Notes: generated by a model not told the origin, from the sequence alone. Positions 1 to 13,700 are shown, numbered from the stretch's first letter. The stretch: DNA of 64,000 bases from Tragulus kanchil (GCA_022376925.1 JAIOJX010000005.1:159851501-159915500); one strand, 5' to 3'. Made by a program: numbers and translations.

Positions 1-312
1 CCCCCTTCCCCTGCCTTTTGAACACGCCTTCCCATTCTCACCCCCAGAGCTGCCCATCTGTCACAGCCCTGCCTGATGACTGTAGGCTACCATGTCTTGT
101 CTTCTCTTACTTCCAGAAAACCCTGCTGCTGATCCTAGCCAGGTTTTCTCCTATGATAGGTTTCCTAAAGGCTGGACACAGGTGCTCTTGCTTTGCAGGA
201 CCCCACAGATCCCACCCCAAAACTGACAGAGATGGGTCTGGGCTTCTGTAGCCTGCCTCTGCCCAGAGATGACCTCACCTGAGCACCTCACAGGACTGGA
301 GACCACCGGGCT

Positions 313-541
313 CACAAAGGGAGGGACGCCCTTCCCGCCGCAGGAAGGCAAGCTGTGTCAGCATCTGGAAATCAGCATCCTACATTCTCTCCGTAGAAGG
401 GACAAAACCTCACAATCATCTCCATAGACACAAAGGGAGGGATGCCCTTCCCGCCACAGGAAGGCTAGCGTCAGCATCTGGAAATCAGCATCCTACATTC
501 TCTCCGTAGAAGGGACAAAACCACATGATCATCTCAACAGA
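313..541. repeat. 116-bp tandem duplication (diverged)
   Basis: Copies at about 313-428 and 429-541 share GCATCTGGAAATCAGCATCC and flanking sequence but differ at roughly a tenth of positions. It is therefore older and of a different class from the ~1.1-kb duplications. The right end runs into L1 ORF2-like sequence, so it formed at or after the L1 insertion edge. Confidence 0.8.
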
Positions 542-928
542 CACAGAAAAGGTGTTTAACAAAATTCAACATCCCTTTGAAAACATTCAAAAATCTTAGA
601 ACAGAGCTTCCTAAACCTAATAAATGGCATCTATGAAAAACCCATAATTAATATTTCACCAAATGGTGTAAAACCCAGTTTGCCCCATAAGATCAGGAAC
701 GAGAGAAAATTCTTACCATTCATTGCTCACCATTGTACTGGACAGTCTAGCCAAGGCAGTTAGGCAAGAAGATAAAAGTTATATGGGTTAGAAAGGCAGA
801 AGTAAAACTGCAGATGACACAGTCTTGTGCTCTTATAACTAATAAATGAACTCAACAAGGTTGCGGGATATAAAATTGATACAAGTCAGTTGCATTTCTA
901 TATGCCTGCAATCAAAATGAAATTAATG

Positions 929-1241
929 GGGCTTCCCTGGAAGCTCAGTGGTAAAGAGTTCACCTGCCATGCAGGAGACACGGGTTCGATCCATGATCCA
1001 GGAAGGTCCCACATGTTGCGAACAGCTAAGCCTGTGAGCCACAACTACGGAGCCTGTGCTCTAGAGCCTGAGAGATGCAACTACTGACAGCTGTGTGCCC
1101 TAGCGCCCGAGTTCCACAACAAGAAGTCACCATAACAAGAAGCCTGCTTACCTCACGCACACTCCCTGCAAGTAGAGAGGAGCCTGTGGCAGCAGTGAGA
1201 AACTCAGAATAGCCAAAAATAAATAAATAAAACTTAAAAAC
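929..1241 (+). mobile_element. CHR-type tRNA-derived SINE
   Basis: Starts GGGCTTCCCTGG, ends in an AAATAAATAAA tail, and is flanked by a perfect 12-bp target-site duplication ATGAAATTAATG (917-928 and 1242-1253). Inserted in L1. Confidence 0.9.
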
Positions 1242-1537
1242 ATGAAATTAATGAAACTCATTTACAATAGCATAAAAAATAATGAAATACTTATGAACAT
1301 ACTTAACAAAAGAATTAAAAAACTTACATTTTGAAAACTATAATACACCAGAAGAAAGGAAGAAAATAAAGAAGACCTAAGTAAGTGGAAAGACATCCCA
1401 TGTTCTTGGATTGGAAGCCTTAACATTGCTAAATAACATGATAGAGTACATAATCCCTATCAAAAACTCAGCTGACTTCACAGAAATTTCATAAACAACC
1501 TAAAATTTATGTGGAATTTCAAGGGACTCAGAATAGC

Positions 1538-1850
1538 TTGCTGCTGCTTAGTCGCTTCATTGTGCCCAACTCTGTGCGACCTGTGGACTGTAGCCTGTCA
1601 GGCACCCCTGTCCATGGAATTCTCCAGGTAAGAATCCTGGAGGAGGTTGTCCTGCCCTCCTCCAGGGGATCTTCCCAACCCAGGGATCGACCCTGGGGCT
1701 CCTGCATTGCAGGCAGATTCTTTACCACTGAGCCAACAGGGAAGCCCCTATGTATATCTATTTGTGACCCGTGGACTGTAGCCTGCCAGGCTTTTCTGTT
1801 CATGGGATTTTCCAGGCAACAATACTGGAGGGAGTTGCCGTTTCTTTTAC
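1538..1850 (-). mobile_element. Bov-tA SINE(s), reverse, in L1
   Basis: Reverse-complement Bov-tA with BovB-like tail (TAGTCGCTTC, then GGACTGTAGCCTG) to ACAGGGAAGCCC, followed by a second partial Bov-tA body at about 1766-1850. The pair is flanked by CAGAATAGC on both sides (1529-1537 and 1851-1859), consistent with one insertion or a nested pair. Confidence 0.8.
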
Positions 1851-3080
1851 CCAGAATAGCCCAAACAGTCTAAAAAAAAAAAGCTGAAGGACTTGCACTT
1901 CCCAGTTTCAAGGCCTAGGCACCATATTGGAGTAATCAAGACGGTGTGGTACTGGCATAACAACAGGTATATAAATAAGTGGAATATGATTGAGAGTCCA
2001 AAAATAAACATTCACATTTTAATTCACACAATTAACTGTAGAACTCTAAACAGGCATAAATCTCCATGACCTTGGATTAGCCAAGGGTTTCTTAGCTAAT
2101 AACAGCAAAAGCATAAGCAACAAAACAATGTCAGAAGTCATCATAATTAACAGCTTTTATGTTTGAAGGATACCATCAAGACAACTACAAAGTACGATGT
2201 TTGCAAGTCATATCGGATAAGGGACTAGTATCTATATATGAAGAATCTCTACAACTCGGTAATAAAAAGACAAACACCCCAGTTAAAAAATGGGCAGAAG
2301 ACTTGAGGAGACGTTTCTCCAAAGAAGATGCACAGATGGCCACCAAGCACATGGAAAAGATACTCAGCATCATCAGCCATCAGGGAGATGAAAGTCAAAA
2401 ACCACAGCAAGATGCACTTCACGCTCACTAGGATGACTGTAGTCAAAAAAGATGAGTGTTGTTAATACAGAGAAACTGAAACCCTTGTACGTTGTCGGTG
2501 CAAAGGTAGGATGGTGCAGCCACTTTGGAAGGTAGTCTGACAGTTCCTGAAAAAGTGAAACATTGAATTACCATATAATGCCAGTCCTGTCATGTACCCG
2601 AGAAGAATGAAAACATATGGCCACTCAGAGACTTCTACATGAATGTTTATAGCAACATTATTGACAATAGCCAAATTGTGGGAAGTGACCCAGGTGCCCA
2701 CCATTTGATGAAAGAATAAAGCTATATTCCATACAAAGCAATATTACTTGGAAATAAAAAGGAAGAAAGTATTATTTCATGCTACCACATGGATGCACCT
2801 TGAGAGTACTCCAAGTGAAAGGAGCCAGATACAAAGGGACATATATGATTCTGTTTATGCAAAATGTCAGAATGGACAAATCCATAAATAAGTGGCTGCT
2901 TACAGCAGGCGCTGGTGGGTAGAGGGACAGTGGGAGGTGACTGCTGACGGGCTGAGGAAACTGTTCTAAAGTAGCAGCGATGATTGTACAACCCTGTGAC
3001 TATACCAAAGACCACTGAGTGCTGACTGCAAATGGGTGAATTTTCTGAGTTATATACCCTAATATGTACACACAGACACA

Positions 3081-3739
3081 CACACACGTATATACTATAC
3101 ATCCAATGCGCAGCTGTGGACTGATGTCCTGTTTAACTGCTCACAGGCCAGCCCTGCCCCAGCAGCGCCAGCTGGGTCCCAAGCTGCCCTCATCACCTGC
3201 CATCGCGAGCTCTACGCACACACGGGTGGTCTCCTGCCCACAGCTCTTCTGGACAATTAGGTGCTTTCCTGGGGCAGTGGTGGCAAGGGGCTGGTGTCTG
3301 GGCCCCCAGAGCCCTAGCTCTTTCTCGGGACTCCTCCACGCCCCAAAAGTTGGCCCAGCCCTCCCTGAGGCACGTTTCTGACCTCGTGTCCCGGGCGGGC
3401 CTGGGCAGCCGCACCCCTGTGAAGGGACTTGTGCTACTCTGTGATCTCGGGTCATGGACCCACCTGGGCTCCCCCGGTGAGTCCCAGAGCTGAGAGAGGC
3501 AGCCCAGCGCCCTCAGGCCTCCCTATGGCCCTGTCTAGCTCCCACTGCCAGCTCCCTGAAGTGTTTTTGGTGGGGAGGATGCGGGGTTAGGAAGGAAAGC
3601 AAAAGCACCTCAGAGAGCTGAACGGAGGGTTTGGGGCAGAGCGGGTGAGGAGAAGGAACAGTTGCCATGGGTCAGTCACAGACAAGGTGAACCTCCCGGG
3701 GAGCCCTCCCGTACCCGGTGCCCTTCACAAGCACAAATA
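3081..3739. other. Intergenic, downstream of PI16
   Basis: Mostly unique GC-rich DNA after a short CA-repeat. I see no exon. The expected neighbour on this side in mammals is MTCH1, convergent with PI16; nothing of it is recognisable here. Confidence 0.4.
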
Positions 3740-4650
3740 CTGGCACTTGGACACACACTTTTATTCAGGGGTCAGGGGGCCCCTCTCCTCCCTGGTCCCT
3801 GCACGCCCCACCCGTAGAACCCCTCTCAGGTGGGCCTTGTCCTTCGCCAGCTCCTCAAAGCACCCCCTGGCAGCCAGGCAGGCAAGCTCGGGAAGGGGGC
3901 ACTCAAGGAGAACCCTTACCGTGCCCAGGCAGACAACCCAAGGGCAGGTAGGTGGGGACCTCCCCAGAATCCTCACCCAGCTCCCGCCCTCCCAGACTGA
4001 GGAGGAGGACGAGAAGGGCTCTGGACACGTGGGCAGTCAGCGGGCAGCAGCCTGGGCTCGCGGCGGCCAGGCCCTGCGCCCCCGAAGATGTCTGCGGGGG
4101 CGCACGGGACACAGGCCCTGCAGCCTTCAGGGACTTCCGCCATGAAGCGTCTTGTCTGGGGGGCTAGGGACAGGGTGGGGGTGGCAGGAGGACAGCAGAC
4201 CCCTTCACCCTGGGAGGGCAGGAGGAGCTCCTGGGAACAGGCCGGACTCTGATGGCCCAAGGAAGAGGCTAGGGGACTGGAAGGGGCCGCGGGGTCCCTG
4301 GGAAGCCCCGAGATCTCCTCTCCCCAGAAGAGCTGGACTGTGGCCACAGGACGGCTGCAGAGCGGATCCCTGGGGCCCCAGGCGCGTGCTCGGCACCGCC
4401 TGCAGCTGGCGGGGGTGGACCGCCCCGAAGGCAGACGCCCTCCTGGGGCAGTGGCATGGGTGGGCCCTGGCTGAGGCCTCCTGTGGGCACAAGACCTTCG
4501 GCCTGGAGCCTGGCTGGGGTGAAGGCGGGTAGCTGCTGGTGAAGAGAAGACCTTCCAGGAAACTGTGGTCTCTTATTGGAGAAAACCAGTCCAGAGTGGG
4601 TGTGGGGTGAGGGTCCCCCCACGAGGCCTTGCCTTTGAGTGGTGACCCCT
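3740..4650 (-). other. PI16: PI16 3' untranslated region
   Basis: Non-repetitive sequence running from the stop codon to the AATAAA at 3760-3765. The 3' limit near 3740 is estimated from the usual distance of cleavage from the signal, not observed. It has no recognisable transposon and no convincing reading frame. Confidence 0.75.
3760..3765 (-). terminator. PI16: PI16 polyadenylation signal AATAAA
   Basis: Canonical AATAAA on the minus strand, about 890 bp past the PI16 stop codon and followed by a GT-rich run (AGTGTGTGTCC) that suits a downstream element. It is the first canonical hexamer I noticed in the right orientation after the stop codon. Confidence 0.7.
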
Positions 4651-4772
4651 TCAGAAGACTCCAGCCAGCACCAGGGGAGGCAGCAGCAGCAGTCCCAGGA
4701 GGAAGCCCCCGATGTGCCCAGGGCTCAGGTTCAACCCTGACTTGAAGCCATGCTTCCCAGGGTCCTCCCCAT
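4651..4772 (-). CDS. PI16: PI16 coding exon 6 (GPI-signal terminus)
   Basis: 122 bp, ending at TGA (4651-4653). It encodes [12 protein letters not shown] followed by the hydrophobic tail [18 protein letters not shown] short hydrophobic terminus directly at the stop codon fits a GPI-attachment signal rather than a transmembrane helix with a cytoplasmic tail. The acceptor is CCTGCAG, and the phase matches the single G left by exon 5. Confidence 0.93.
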
Positions 4773-7700
4773 CTGCAGGACGGCAGAGAGGCACTGCCTC
4801 AGCCCAGGGGTCTCTCCCTGCCTGCCCACTCACCCCACCTGGCATGCACACGGGCCCGCAGCCCCCTGGGAGGAAGCTCCTTCGTGGAGGGCACAGGCCT
4901 TGCCTTGCCCATACCGCCTAGGCTCGAGCAGGGTGCTGACCATTGGAGCCAGGAGACGAAGCAGGCCGGGCGCTACAGGCCTTACCTGGCAAGGACTGCA
5001 GGGCCAGGGTACGTCCGCCCACGGCACGAGCGGTGGCAGAGGCGCTGGGGGAGCCGGACAGGAGCTTGGAGGAGGTGTGGCCCTTGTGCCCCAGTGTGGC
5101 CTGTGGCTCACGTGGCTCGGCCTGGGCTGGAAAAACTGACGCCAGGATCTCACTGGAATGAGGCGACTTGGCCCCAGCCTCAGCCACGCCCTCCTCCTGG
5201 GAGTGGGGTCGGGGCTCCCGTGTCCCCATCAGGGATATCTTGGGATTCAGAGGGCTGTCTGGGAGCCTGGAGGGCCTTCTTGTACTGCTGGCCTCTTTGT
5301 CTGCTGGTGTGGGTGTCGCTTTGGGGAGGGTGGCTGGCCTCTCATTCACGGAGAGCAGGCTGTGCGTGGCCACAGTGGAAGGGACCTCCGTTGCTAAGGA
5401 ACGTGGAGCCTCTCTTGCCGTGGAAGGGGAGTCTTCCGTTACTAAAGAAGGTGAGGCCTTGGCTTCTACAGTAGGTAGGACCTCTGTTGCCAGGGAGTCT
5501 GTTACCAAGAAGCCTGGAGGGCTGCTTGCTAAGGAAGAATCGGGATCCTCTTTCCTAGAGCCTGAGGCTTCTGTCGCTGGGGAAGTCAAATCCTCAGCCT
5601 CTTCCAAGTCTCTGATGGGTTCTGATAAGACAGACAAGGCCTGACGTGAGTGCTGCAAACAGGATCCCGCGCTTCTCACCCCACTGTAATCAAGGTGAGG
5701 AGACCAGACGACCCACAAAGACCAACACACGCACCACACCCTCGCCAGCGAATACGTCCCTCACGTATAATAATAATGATAATCCCTGCTATTTCCTGTG
5801 ATGGACAGTTGTCCCTTCCTCCTCCTCCTTGTCCGCGTCTTCCCCTCTCCACTCTCCCACTTCTGCTTTTCCAGGGGACCTCGGCTGTATTCCCGTTCCT
5901 AACCTGTCCATCATGCCTCAGGCCCAGTCCCTCTGAGCACCCGTCTGGCCACGTCCCCCCTCCACCCCCATGCCTGTGCTCACCCGAGCCCCCGACTCTG
6001 GTCACTTGGAATGCCAGGGTGCCAGAGCAGGACGTAAAGAGGGCCAAGTGGGCCCCAGTGCGCTGGGAACCCGGAAAAGGTGGGGCAGCTGCGGGTTCCG
6101 CCCGTGGTCCACGCACGGCTCTGGAGCCGTGGAAGACTCTAGAGCATCCAGTGGGCATCCCCTGCCTCATCTTCCTCCCCCACACCACCCTCCCCGCCCC
6201 AGCTGGACTCACCACACAGGGAATTCTCGCAGTGGTAGCCCGAGGGACACTGGGAGCACGGAGTCCCCTCGTGGTAGGGCCTGTGTCCCTTCACGTTCCC
6301 CCTGCAGGAGGCGAGCAGAATGCTGGGGGCGATGGGTCCCTACCCCTCAAACACACACCTAGTCTGGAAGCGCTGCCTGGGGCTCACTTGCCCTAAACTA
6401 ACATGACGAACCAGAGAGAGCAGGCTCCCTTGGGTGCCCCCAAACTCCCCCACATTGACCCGCTTCCCCCTCCCGAGACTGTGTCCAGCTCAGCCCTCCC
6501 CTTGGCCCCACCCGCCCGCTTCTCCCAAGGGCTTCCTCCCCACTCACGGGGGCTCATAGTTGCAAACCAGCAATTGGATGTTGGTCTCCTCAACGCCCTG
6601 GAGCTTCTCACAGAAGTGGGAGCCACAACCAATCCGCTCTGTCTTGGCCCAGACCACCTGAAGGAGGGCAAAGCCAACAGTTCAGCCTGGGCAAGATGGC
6701 TCCTAATTAGTGTCTCTCTAAATCAGCGTTCTGTGAGCGAGAGAGGAGGAACCCTGTATGTAAGATCCAAACTTTTGTCAAGACAAAACTCTGAATAGGG
6801 GCCTTGCGGTGGTGGTAGGGGGGAATCTGTCTCAAGCGGTCTACTCTCCTCTACCAACCACACACACTGTTCCATCGGGACTCTCTCCCTCTGAAAACCT
6901 TACACTTTGATAGACCCTCATGAAGTCTTCCTGTGGGCTCTTCCTAGAGTCCCGTGCATTTTAAGCAAGGGACCTAACAAAGGAATGAATCTCAAATGGA
7001 ACAATCTTACACATCAGCAACAGTCAAAACAACCTTTGTGCACGGTCATTGGCTGAGACACGCCACTATAGCCTCCCCCTGCTATTTCTAAGCTCAGTCT
7101 GCCCAGGAGTCACTCAGTCTGAGCCCAGTCTGTGTGTGTGCGTGGTGAGATCAGGCTCTCACTGGGAACCCTGCACACTTCCCAGGATTGGGATCTTGCT
7201 GCTGCAACCAGTGGAGAGTTCCCTAGGTATCACTGTGGAGCATCTCCCAGGCAGAAATGACCCCAGAGTGCACGTGCACTCAGCCATAGAGAACACGGGG
7301 CCTGAGGCGGGGCCGCCCCTCTCTGACTGGGTGCTGCCAGGAATCCCTGCAGGAGGATGTGTGGATGGGTCCGCGGGATGGGGGAAGAGGGCAAGGAGGG
7401 CTGGGCTTTCACAGCTTCCTGAACTGGGTGGGTGATGCTGGGATTTCCTTCTCTGAAGATCAGCACTAAAAATACTACCCAAAAGAAACACTGGAAAATA
7501 GAATCGGTGGATGTGGGTGGTTCATTTCCTTTTTCTTTCTTTCTTTTTAAACTTTTCGTGTTATTGTTTGAACAACAAATGAGCATTGGGAGGAGAACAA
7601 AAAGAATTCAACAACACTAACGTTCACACCCCTACCCACACCCCTATGCCCTGTTTTTGCAAATGTAGACTTTCAAAATGCAGTAAAGCCTTGACACAGC

Positions 7701-10700
7701 AAAGAGCGACTTAAAGAGGCAGGAAACGCTCTCAGAAGGCTCTCTGAAAACTTCACTTGGTGCCAGTATGTTCTCTTATTCTCCACGTCGTTTTTAAAGC
7801 CAAACGTAATACCGTGTATTTTGCTTTATCAGTCTCTGGCAGATTAGAAGCAGCAATTTAGACACTCTGAGAAATGACAAAAGAGGGACAGTGAGAGAGG
7901 AGCGATGTGTTTACTGCTGGGGCAAACAGTGGTGTGTAACCTCGGTCAGAGGACAGGACTGCTAAGAGTTCTAGCAGAATCCCCTGGCGCAGTAATTACC
8001 CTCCAGGAGAAAGGCTCCGGAACACCTGATTCAGGTCTCTTCAGGACCAGGAGACCAAGAGGGGCAGCCTAGGTTTTCAAAGAGACAACTGAAGACGGTT
8101 TATGAGAAGCAGAACTTCGTTGGGGACCTGGACAACTCACTAATTGCTGTGGAGAAACGACTTTTACGAAAGAGGGAAGTGGGGTTTAGGAACCGCAGGG
8201 AACTGACGGGAGAGGTGGCCCCGCCCATTACCCTGGGGCCCCGCCCGTCGCCGCGTGGCTCCGCCCCCCGGCCAGCTTCGCACCTGCGTGTAGTGGCCGC
8301 ACATCTGGCCCGCGGCGCAGGTGGCGGCGCTGAGGTTGTAGTGCTCGCGCTCGTGGTGCCACTCCTCCATGGCCAGCGGCACGTCCAGGCCCCTGCCCGT
8401 GATGGCGAACAGGTTCTCGCCGCGTCGCCCGCGCTCCTTGTTGTGGCCCCACACGCACTGCTCCGCGTAGGCCTTGGCGAAGGCGGCCAGCTCCTCGTCC
8501 CACCTCTGCGGGGGCAGGTCAGGGAGGGAGGTGAGAACGCCTTGGGCTCCGTGGCTGCGGGAGCGGATGGGAGAGGGGAGGGGAGGATGCCCACAGTTCT
8601 CTGGGCGTGGGAAGAGAAGGTTGAGGTGTGCTGGGGGGTGGTTCAGAGGACGAAGACCCTCCCTTCCTTGCGGGGTGACTGGTGTGGCCAGGATCTGGAA
8701 CCGAGCTCTGCTCCTGGTGGGCTTCTGTGTGGTTTTAGACAGATGGCTTACCTTTTATAGATAGATATTTGACCTCTAAGTCATCGTTTTTATTTTTCAT
8801 CCATCTTTATTCCTTGGCCTGTGTGGGCCTCCCATTGCAGTGGCCTCTCTCCTTGCGGAGAACTGACTCTGGGCGCATGCGCTCCAGAGCACTGGCTGGT
8901 AATTGGACACACCGGCCCAAACATTCCTCCGCATATGGGATCTTACCCCGCCAGGGATGGAACCGGTACCCCTTGCACTGCAAGGCAGACTGTTTACCCA
9001 CTGGACCACCAGGGAAGCCGATTGCTTACCTTTTTGAACTCTCATAGGATTTTGGGAAGAATACATGGGGTGATGTTTTTACAATGGGATTATTGATTAA
9101 TATTAATATCCTTCTGTGTGAAAGGTGGGTGGTGATGCGCCTGCCAGGCCTGCCTGAACTGCCCTGAAGCATGTGTGCAGTGAGATGTTCCCAGCTGGGT
9201 TGTTTATTCAGCCATTCTGCCCCTCCACCCACCCACGGAAATCTGACCTGATGGGCCATCACTCCCCTTTTATCTCCCACTCTCTGTGGCAATGCAGGAG
9301 ACCTAGGTTTAATCCTTGAGTCAAGAAGATACCCTGGAGATGGGCATGGCCAACCGCGCCCAGTATTCTTGCCTGGACAATTCCGTGGTGGACTATATAG
9401 TCTATGGGGCCGCAAAGAGTTGGACATGACTGAGCATCTAACATTGCACTCATCCCTCACCTTGGGATAGCCCGGCCTCCATGACTTTTCCAGTTCCAGG
9501 CTTCCCTCCCAGTTGCTCTCTTGTCAACGAGGAAAACCCCTTTCTTCAAGAAAATTCAGTGTCTCTGTTGTGACCCTCACTGACAGACCTGTTTTCAGAG
9601 CTTTGGTGGTCCAGAGAGCTGTCTGGTCCCCGAAGCAGTGTTCTCCAGTAGGGACCTACGGTGAGATTGTGGGAGGGGGCATTTCAGGTTAGGGGCCCTC
9701 GGAGGTTCTGTGTCCCTGGCTGGGAGGACAGGCCCGGTGTGGGTGGAAGGAGGGATTAACGAGGCATCTGACCAAAGGATTGAGGAGGGAAGCCTGGATC
9801 CCATTAAACTTTGTCCTTGGCCTCTGCTGGAAATGGACGGCCTGGCAGCAACTCTTGCCCCACCCTCTGGGGTCCCCGCCAGCTGCAGGAGCCAGACAGC
9901 CCAGAGAGGGCCAAGAGCTTGGGTGACCCTGAGAGCGGGGAGGGGGGACTGTGTGGTCACACCCAGCCCTCCTATAACACACAACACGGTTCTCAGGAGC
10001 CGCTGCCTGTGGTGAGAGTGGGAACCCTGGCTGGACAGCTCTAGGGCTGTAACGTGGGGTGAATCCCTTCCCTTCTCTGGGCTCTTTCCCAAGTCACTGG
10101 CCCTGAAGTCCTCTCAAATGGGGAGGAGTGGGCAACAGGGAGTGAGAAAGGGGCAGGGTGCTGGGGACCAGGCTCAGGGGATCTGGGATGACCTTTGGGG
10201 CTCAAGACTAGACTATGAGCTCCTCAGGGCACCGTGCTGGCACAGAGCAGGTGCTCAGCAGACATTTGTCAGCCGCTGAGGACTGAGACACAGTCCTGCT
10301 CAAAGCAGGCCTCTCTGCAGAGCTTGGCTGTAGTTTCTGTTCCCACGGAATGCCTTGAGCCCCGCCATTAGAGAGGCATTCCTGTGGGTCTTCAGGCTTC
10401 TCAGTTGTCTAGAAGCCCTTGTGGAGAGGTTCAGGGGTCATGGTACCCACCTACATTGGCCATCTGGTCACCATCTGAAAGCAAGTCCATTCATTTATTC
10501 ACTCATTCATTCATTTGACAATCCTGGGCACTATGCCAGCCCTGGGGTGAAAGCCAGGACTAAAGCCCAAGTTCTCAGTGTCATGAATTGTTATTAGGCC
10601 ACCAGCTGGTAACTGACAGCCATGTGATGGCCTGACCTTTACCAAAGAGGGCCATTTAGCCCAACTTCAGGGTGGAGGCTGGAGAAGGGCACAGAGAAAA

Positions 10701-13700
10701 TTTGTGGGAGGGGCTTTGGTGGTCCAGAGAGCTGTCTGGTCCCCGAAGCAGTGTTCTCCAGTAGGGACCTACGGTGAGATTGTGGGAGGGGGCATTTCAG
10801 GTTAGGGGCCCTCGGAGGTTCTGTGTCCCTGGCTGGGAGGACAGGCCCGGTGTGGGTGGAAGGAGGGATTAACGAGGCATCTGACCAAAGGATTGAGGAG
10901 GGAAGCCTGGATCCCATTAAACTTTGTCCTTGGCCTCTGCTGGAAATGGACGGCCTGGCAGCAACTCTTGCCCCACCCTCTGGGGTCCCCGCCAGCTGCA
11001 GGAGCCAGACAGCCCAGAGAGGGCCAAGAGCTTGGGTGACCCTGAGAGCGGGGAGGGGGGACTGTGTGGTCACACCCAGCCCTCCTATAACACACAACAC
11101 GGTTCTCAGGAGCCGCTGCCTGTGGTGAGAGTGGGAACCCTGGCTGGACAGCTCTAGGGCTGTAACGTGGGGTGAATCCCTTCCCTTCTCTGGGCTCTTT
11201 CCCAAGTCACTGGCCCTGAAGTCCTCTCAAATGGGGAGGAGTGGGCAACAGGGAGTGAGAAAGGGGCAGGGTGCTGGGGACCAGGCTCAGGGGATCTGGG
11301 ATGACCTTTGGGGCTCAAGACTAGACTATGAGCTCCTCAGGGCACCGTGCTGGCACAGAGCAGGTGCTCAGCAGACATTTGTCAGCCGCTGAGGACTGAG
11401 ACACAGTCCTGCTCAAAGCAGGCCTCTCTGCAGAGCTTGGCTGTAGTTTCTGTTCCCACGGAATGCCTTGAGCCCCGCCATTAGAGAGGCATTCCTGTGG
11501 GTCTTCAGGCTTCTCAGTTGTCTAGAAGCCCTTGTGGAGAGGTTCAGGGGTCATGGTACCCACCTACATTGGCCATCTGGTCACCATCTGAAAGCAAGTC
11601 CATTCATTTATTCACTCATTCATTCATTTGACAATCCTGGGCACTATGCCAGCCCTGGGGTGAAAGCCAGGACTAAGAAGCCCAAGTTCTCAGTGTCATG
11701 AATTGTTATTAGGCCACCAGCTGGTAACTGACAGCCATGTGATGGCCTGACCTTTACCAAAGAGGGCCATTTAGCCCAACTTCAGGGTGGAGGCTGGAGA
11801 AGGGCACAGCAACCCACTCCACGATTCTTGCCTGGAGAATCCTGCGGACCGAGGAGCCCGGCGGGCTACCGTCCATAGGGTTTCAAAGAGTCAGACAGGA
11901 CGGAGTGACTGAGCAGGCATGCGCAAGAGTGGAGAAGGAGACGTGAGGCTAAGGGTTAAAAATTGAGGCACTGGCCAGGTGGAGAGGGGAGAGGCGTCCT
12001 GAGCAGCGGGCAAACCATGAACACAGGAGTGGAGATGGGAAACTAGGTTTTGGTGGCGGAAGGAGAAGCTGCTTGGGTTATGAAAGGAGAAAGTGTGCAG
12101 GCGGGGAGGCCGGAGAGGCAGGCAGGACCAGACGCACAGAGCAGGGCCTCTTGGGGGCTGGAGCTCTCGCTGGAGCCAGCAGGGATCCAGTGGGAGTGAA
12201 GGAAGGGTTTTGAGCAGAGTCAGGCCAATGTGTTGAATCTTCATGCTGTTTGTATAGGGCAGAGGCTCGGGAAGTAGGTAGAGTCTGTTCTAGAAGTCCA
12301 TGGGAAAAGAAACACTGAACCAGCGCTGTGTCAAAGAGATGGTGGTGGTCGGGGGAGAGAGGAGATAGGATTTGAGAACGATTGGGCCTCCGGGGAGGAG
12401 AAAGTGGTGACGATTCACCGTGGAGGCCGAGGGAGAGAGAAGAGTCTGTGAGAACACCCACCTGCCTCACCCCAAAGCCACTCCCTCTTTGTTGTCCACT
12501 TAGTGCCAGGCACTGTTCACAGGACCTAGTCACTCATTTCATCCTTACAACCACTCTACAAGAATTGTTAGTGTTGTTATCCCTGATTTGGGGGTTAGTG
12601 CTATGACCTCTCGGGTCTAGTTTCTGTTCCCACGGAATGCCTTGAGCCCGCCATTAGAGAGGCATTCCTGTGGGTCTTCAGGCTTCTCAGTTGTCTAGAA
12701 GCCCTTGTGGAGAGGTTCAGGGGTCATGGTACCCACCTACATTGGCCATCTGGTCACCATCTGAAAGCAAGTCCATTCATTTATTCACTCATTCATTCAT
12801 TTGACAATCCTGGGCACTATGCCAGCCCTGGGGTGAAAGCCAGGACTAAGAAGCCCAAGTTCTCAGTGTCATGAATTGTTATTAGGCCACCAGCTGGTAA
12901 CTGACAGCCATGTGATGGCCTGACCTTTACCAAAGAGGGCCATTTAGCCCAACTTCAGGGTGGAGGCTGGAGAAGGGCACAGCAACCCACTCCACGATTC
13001 TTGCCTGGAGAATCCTGCGGACCGAGGAGCCCGGCGGGCTACCGTCCATAGGGTTTCAAAGAGTCAGACAGGACGGAGTGACTGAGCAGGCATGCGCAAG
13101 AGTGGAGAAGGAGACGTGAGGCTAAGGGTTAAAAATTGAGGCACTGGCCAGGTGGAGAGGGGAGAGGCGTCCTGAGCAGCGGGCAAACCATGAACACAGG
13201 AGTGGAGATGGGAAACTAGGTTTTGGTGGCGGAAGGAGAAGCTGCTTGGGTTATGAAAGGAGAAAGTGTGCAGGCGGGGAGGCCGGAGAGGCAGGCAGGA
13301 CCAGACGCACAGAGCAGGGCCTCTTGGGGGCTGGAGCTCTCGCTGGAGCCAGCAGGGATCCAGTGGGAGTGAAGGAAGGGTTTTGAGCAGAGTCAGGCCA
13401 ATGTGTTGAATCTTCATGCTGTTTGTATAGGGCAGAGGCTCGGGAAGTAGGTAGAGTCTGTTCTAGAAGTCCATGGGAAAAGAAACACTGAACCAGCGCT
13501 GTGTCAAAGAGATGGTGGTGGTCGGGGGAGAGAGGAGATAGGATTTGAGAACGATTGGGCCTCCGGGGAGGAGAAAGTGGTGACGATTCACCGTGGAGGC
13601 CGAGGGAGAGAGAAGAGTCTGTGAGAACACCCACCTGCCTCACCCCAAAGCCACTCCCTCTTTTGTTGTCCACTTAGTGCCAGGCACTGTTCACAGGACC

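Larger units (their letters stand above)
490..3080 (+). mobile_element. L1 LINE fragment, ORF2 3' part and 3' end
   Basis: Sequence at 530-900, 1250-1530 and 1860-2880 reads like old L1 ORF2 and 3' end in plus orientation (frames decayed; for example the segment near 2280-2430 with [17 protein letters not shown]). It is split by two SINE insertions at 929-1241 and 1538-1850 and ends in a CA-rich tract. Confidence 0.8.

Noticed and set aside
1..312. 3' end of a convergent MTCH1 gene at the left edge
   Set aside because: Expected from mammalian gene order, but I see no recognisable coding or UTR sequence in these bases.
4918..4985. Extension of PI16 exon 5 to the end of its open frame
   Set aside because: A GTAAGG donor at 4985 in the correct phase, and recovery of the GPI tail in exon 6, show that this part is intronic.
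8149..8760. 203-residue plus-strand frame
   Set aside because: It is the antisense shadow of CpG-rich PI16 exon 2, which has matching splice sites and family motifs on the minus strand.
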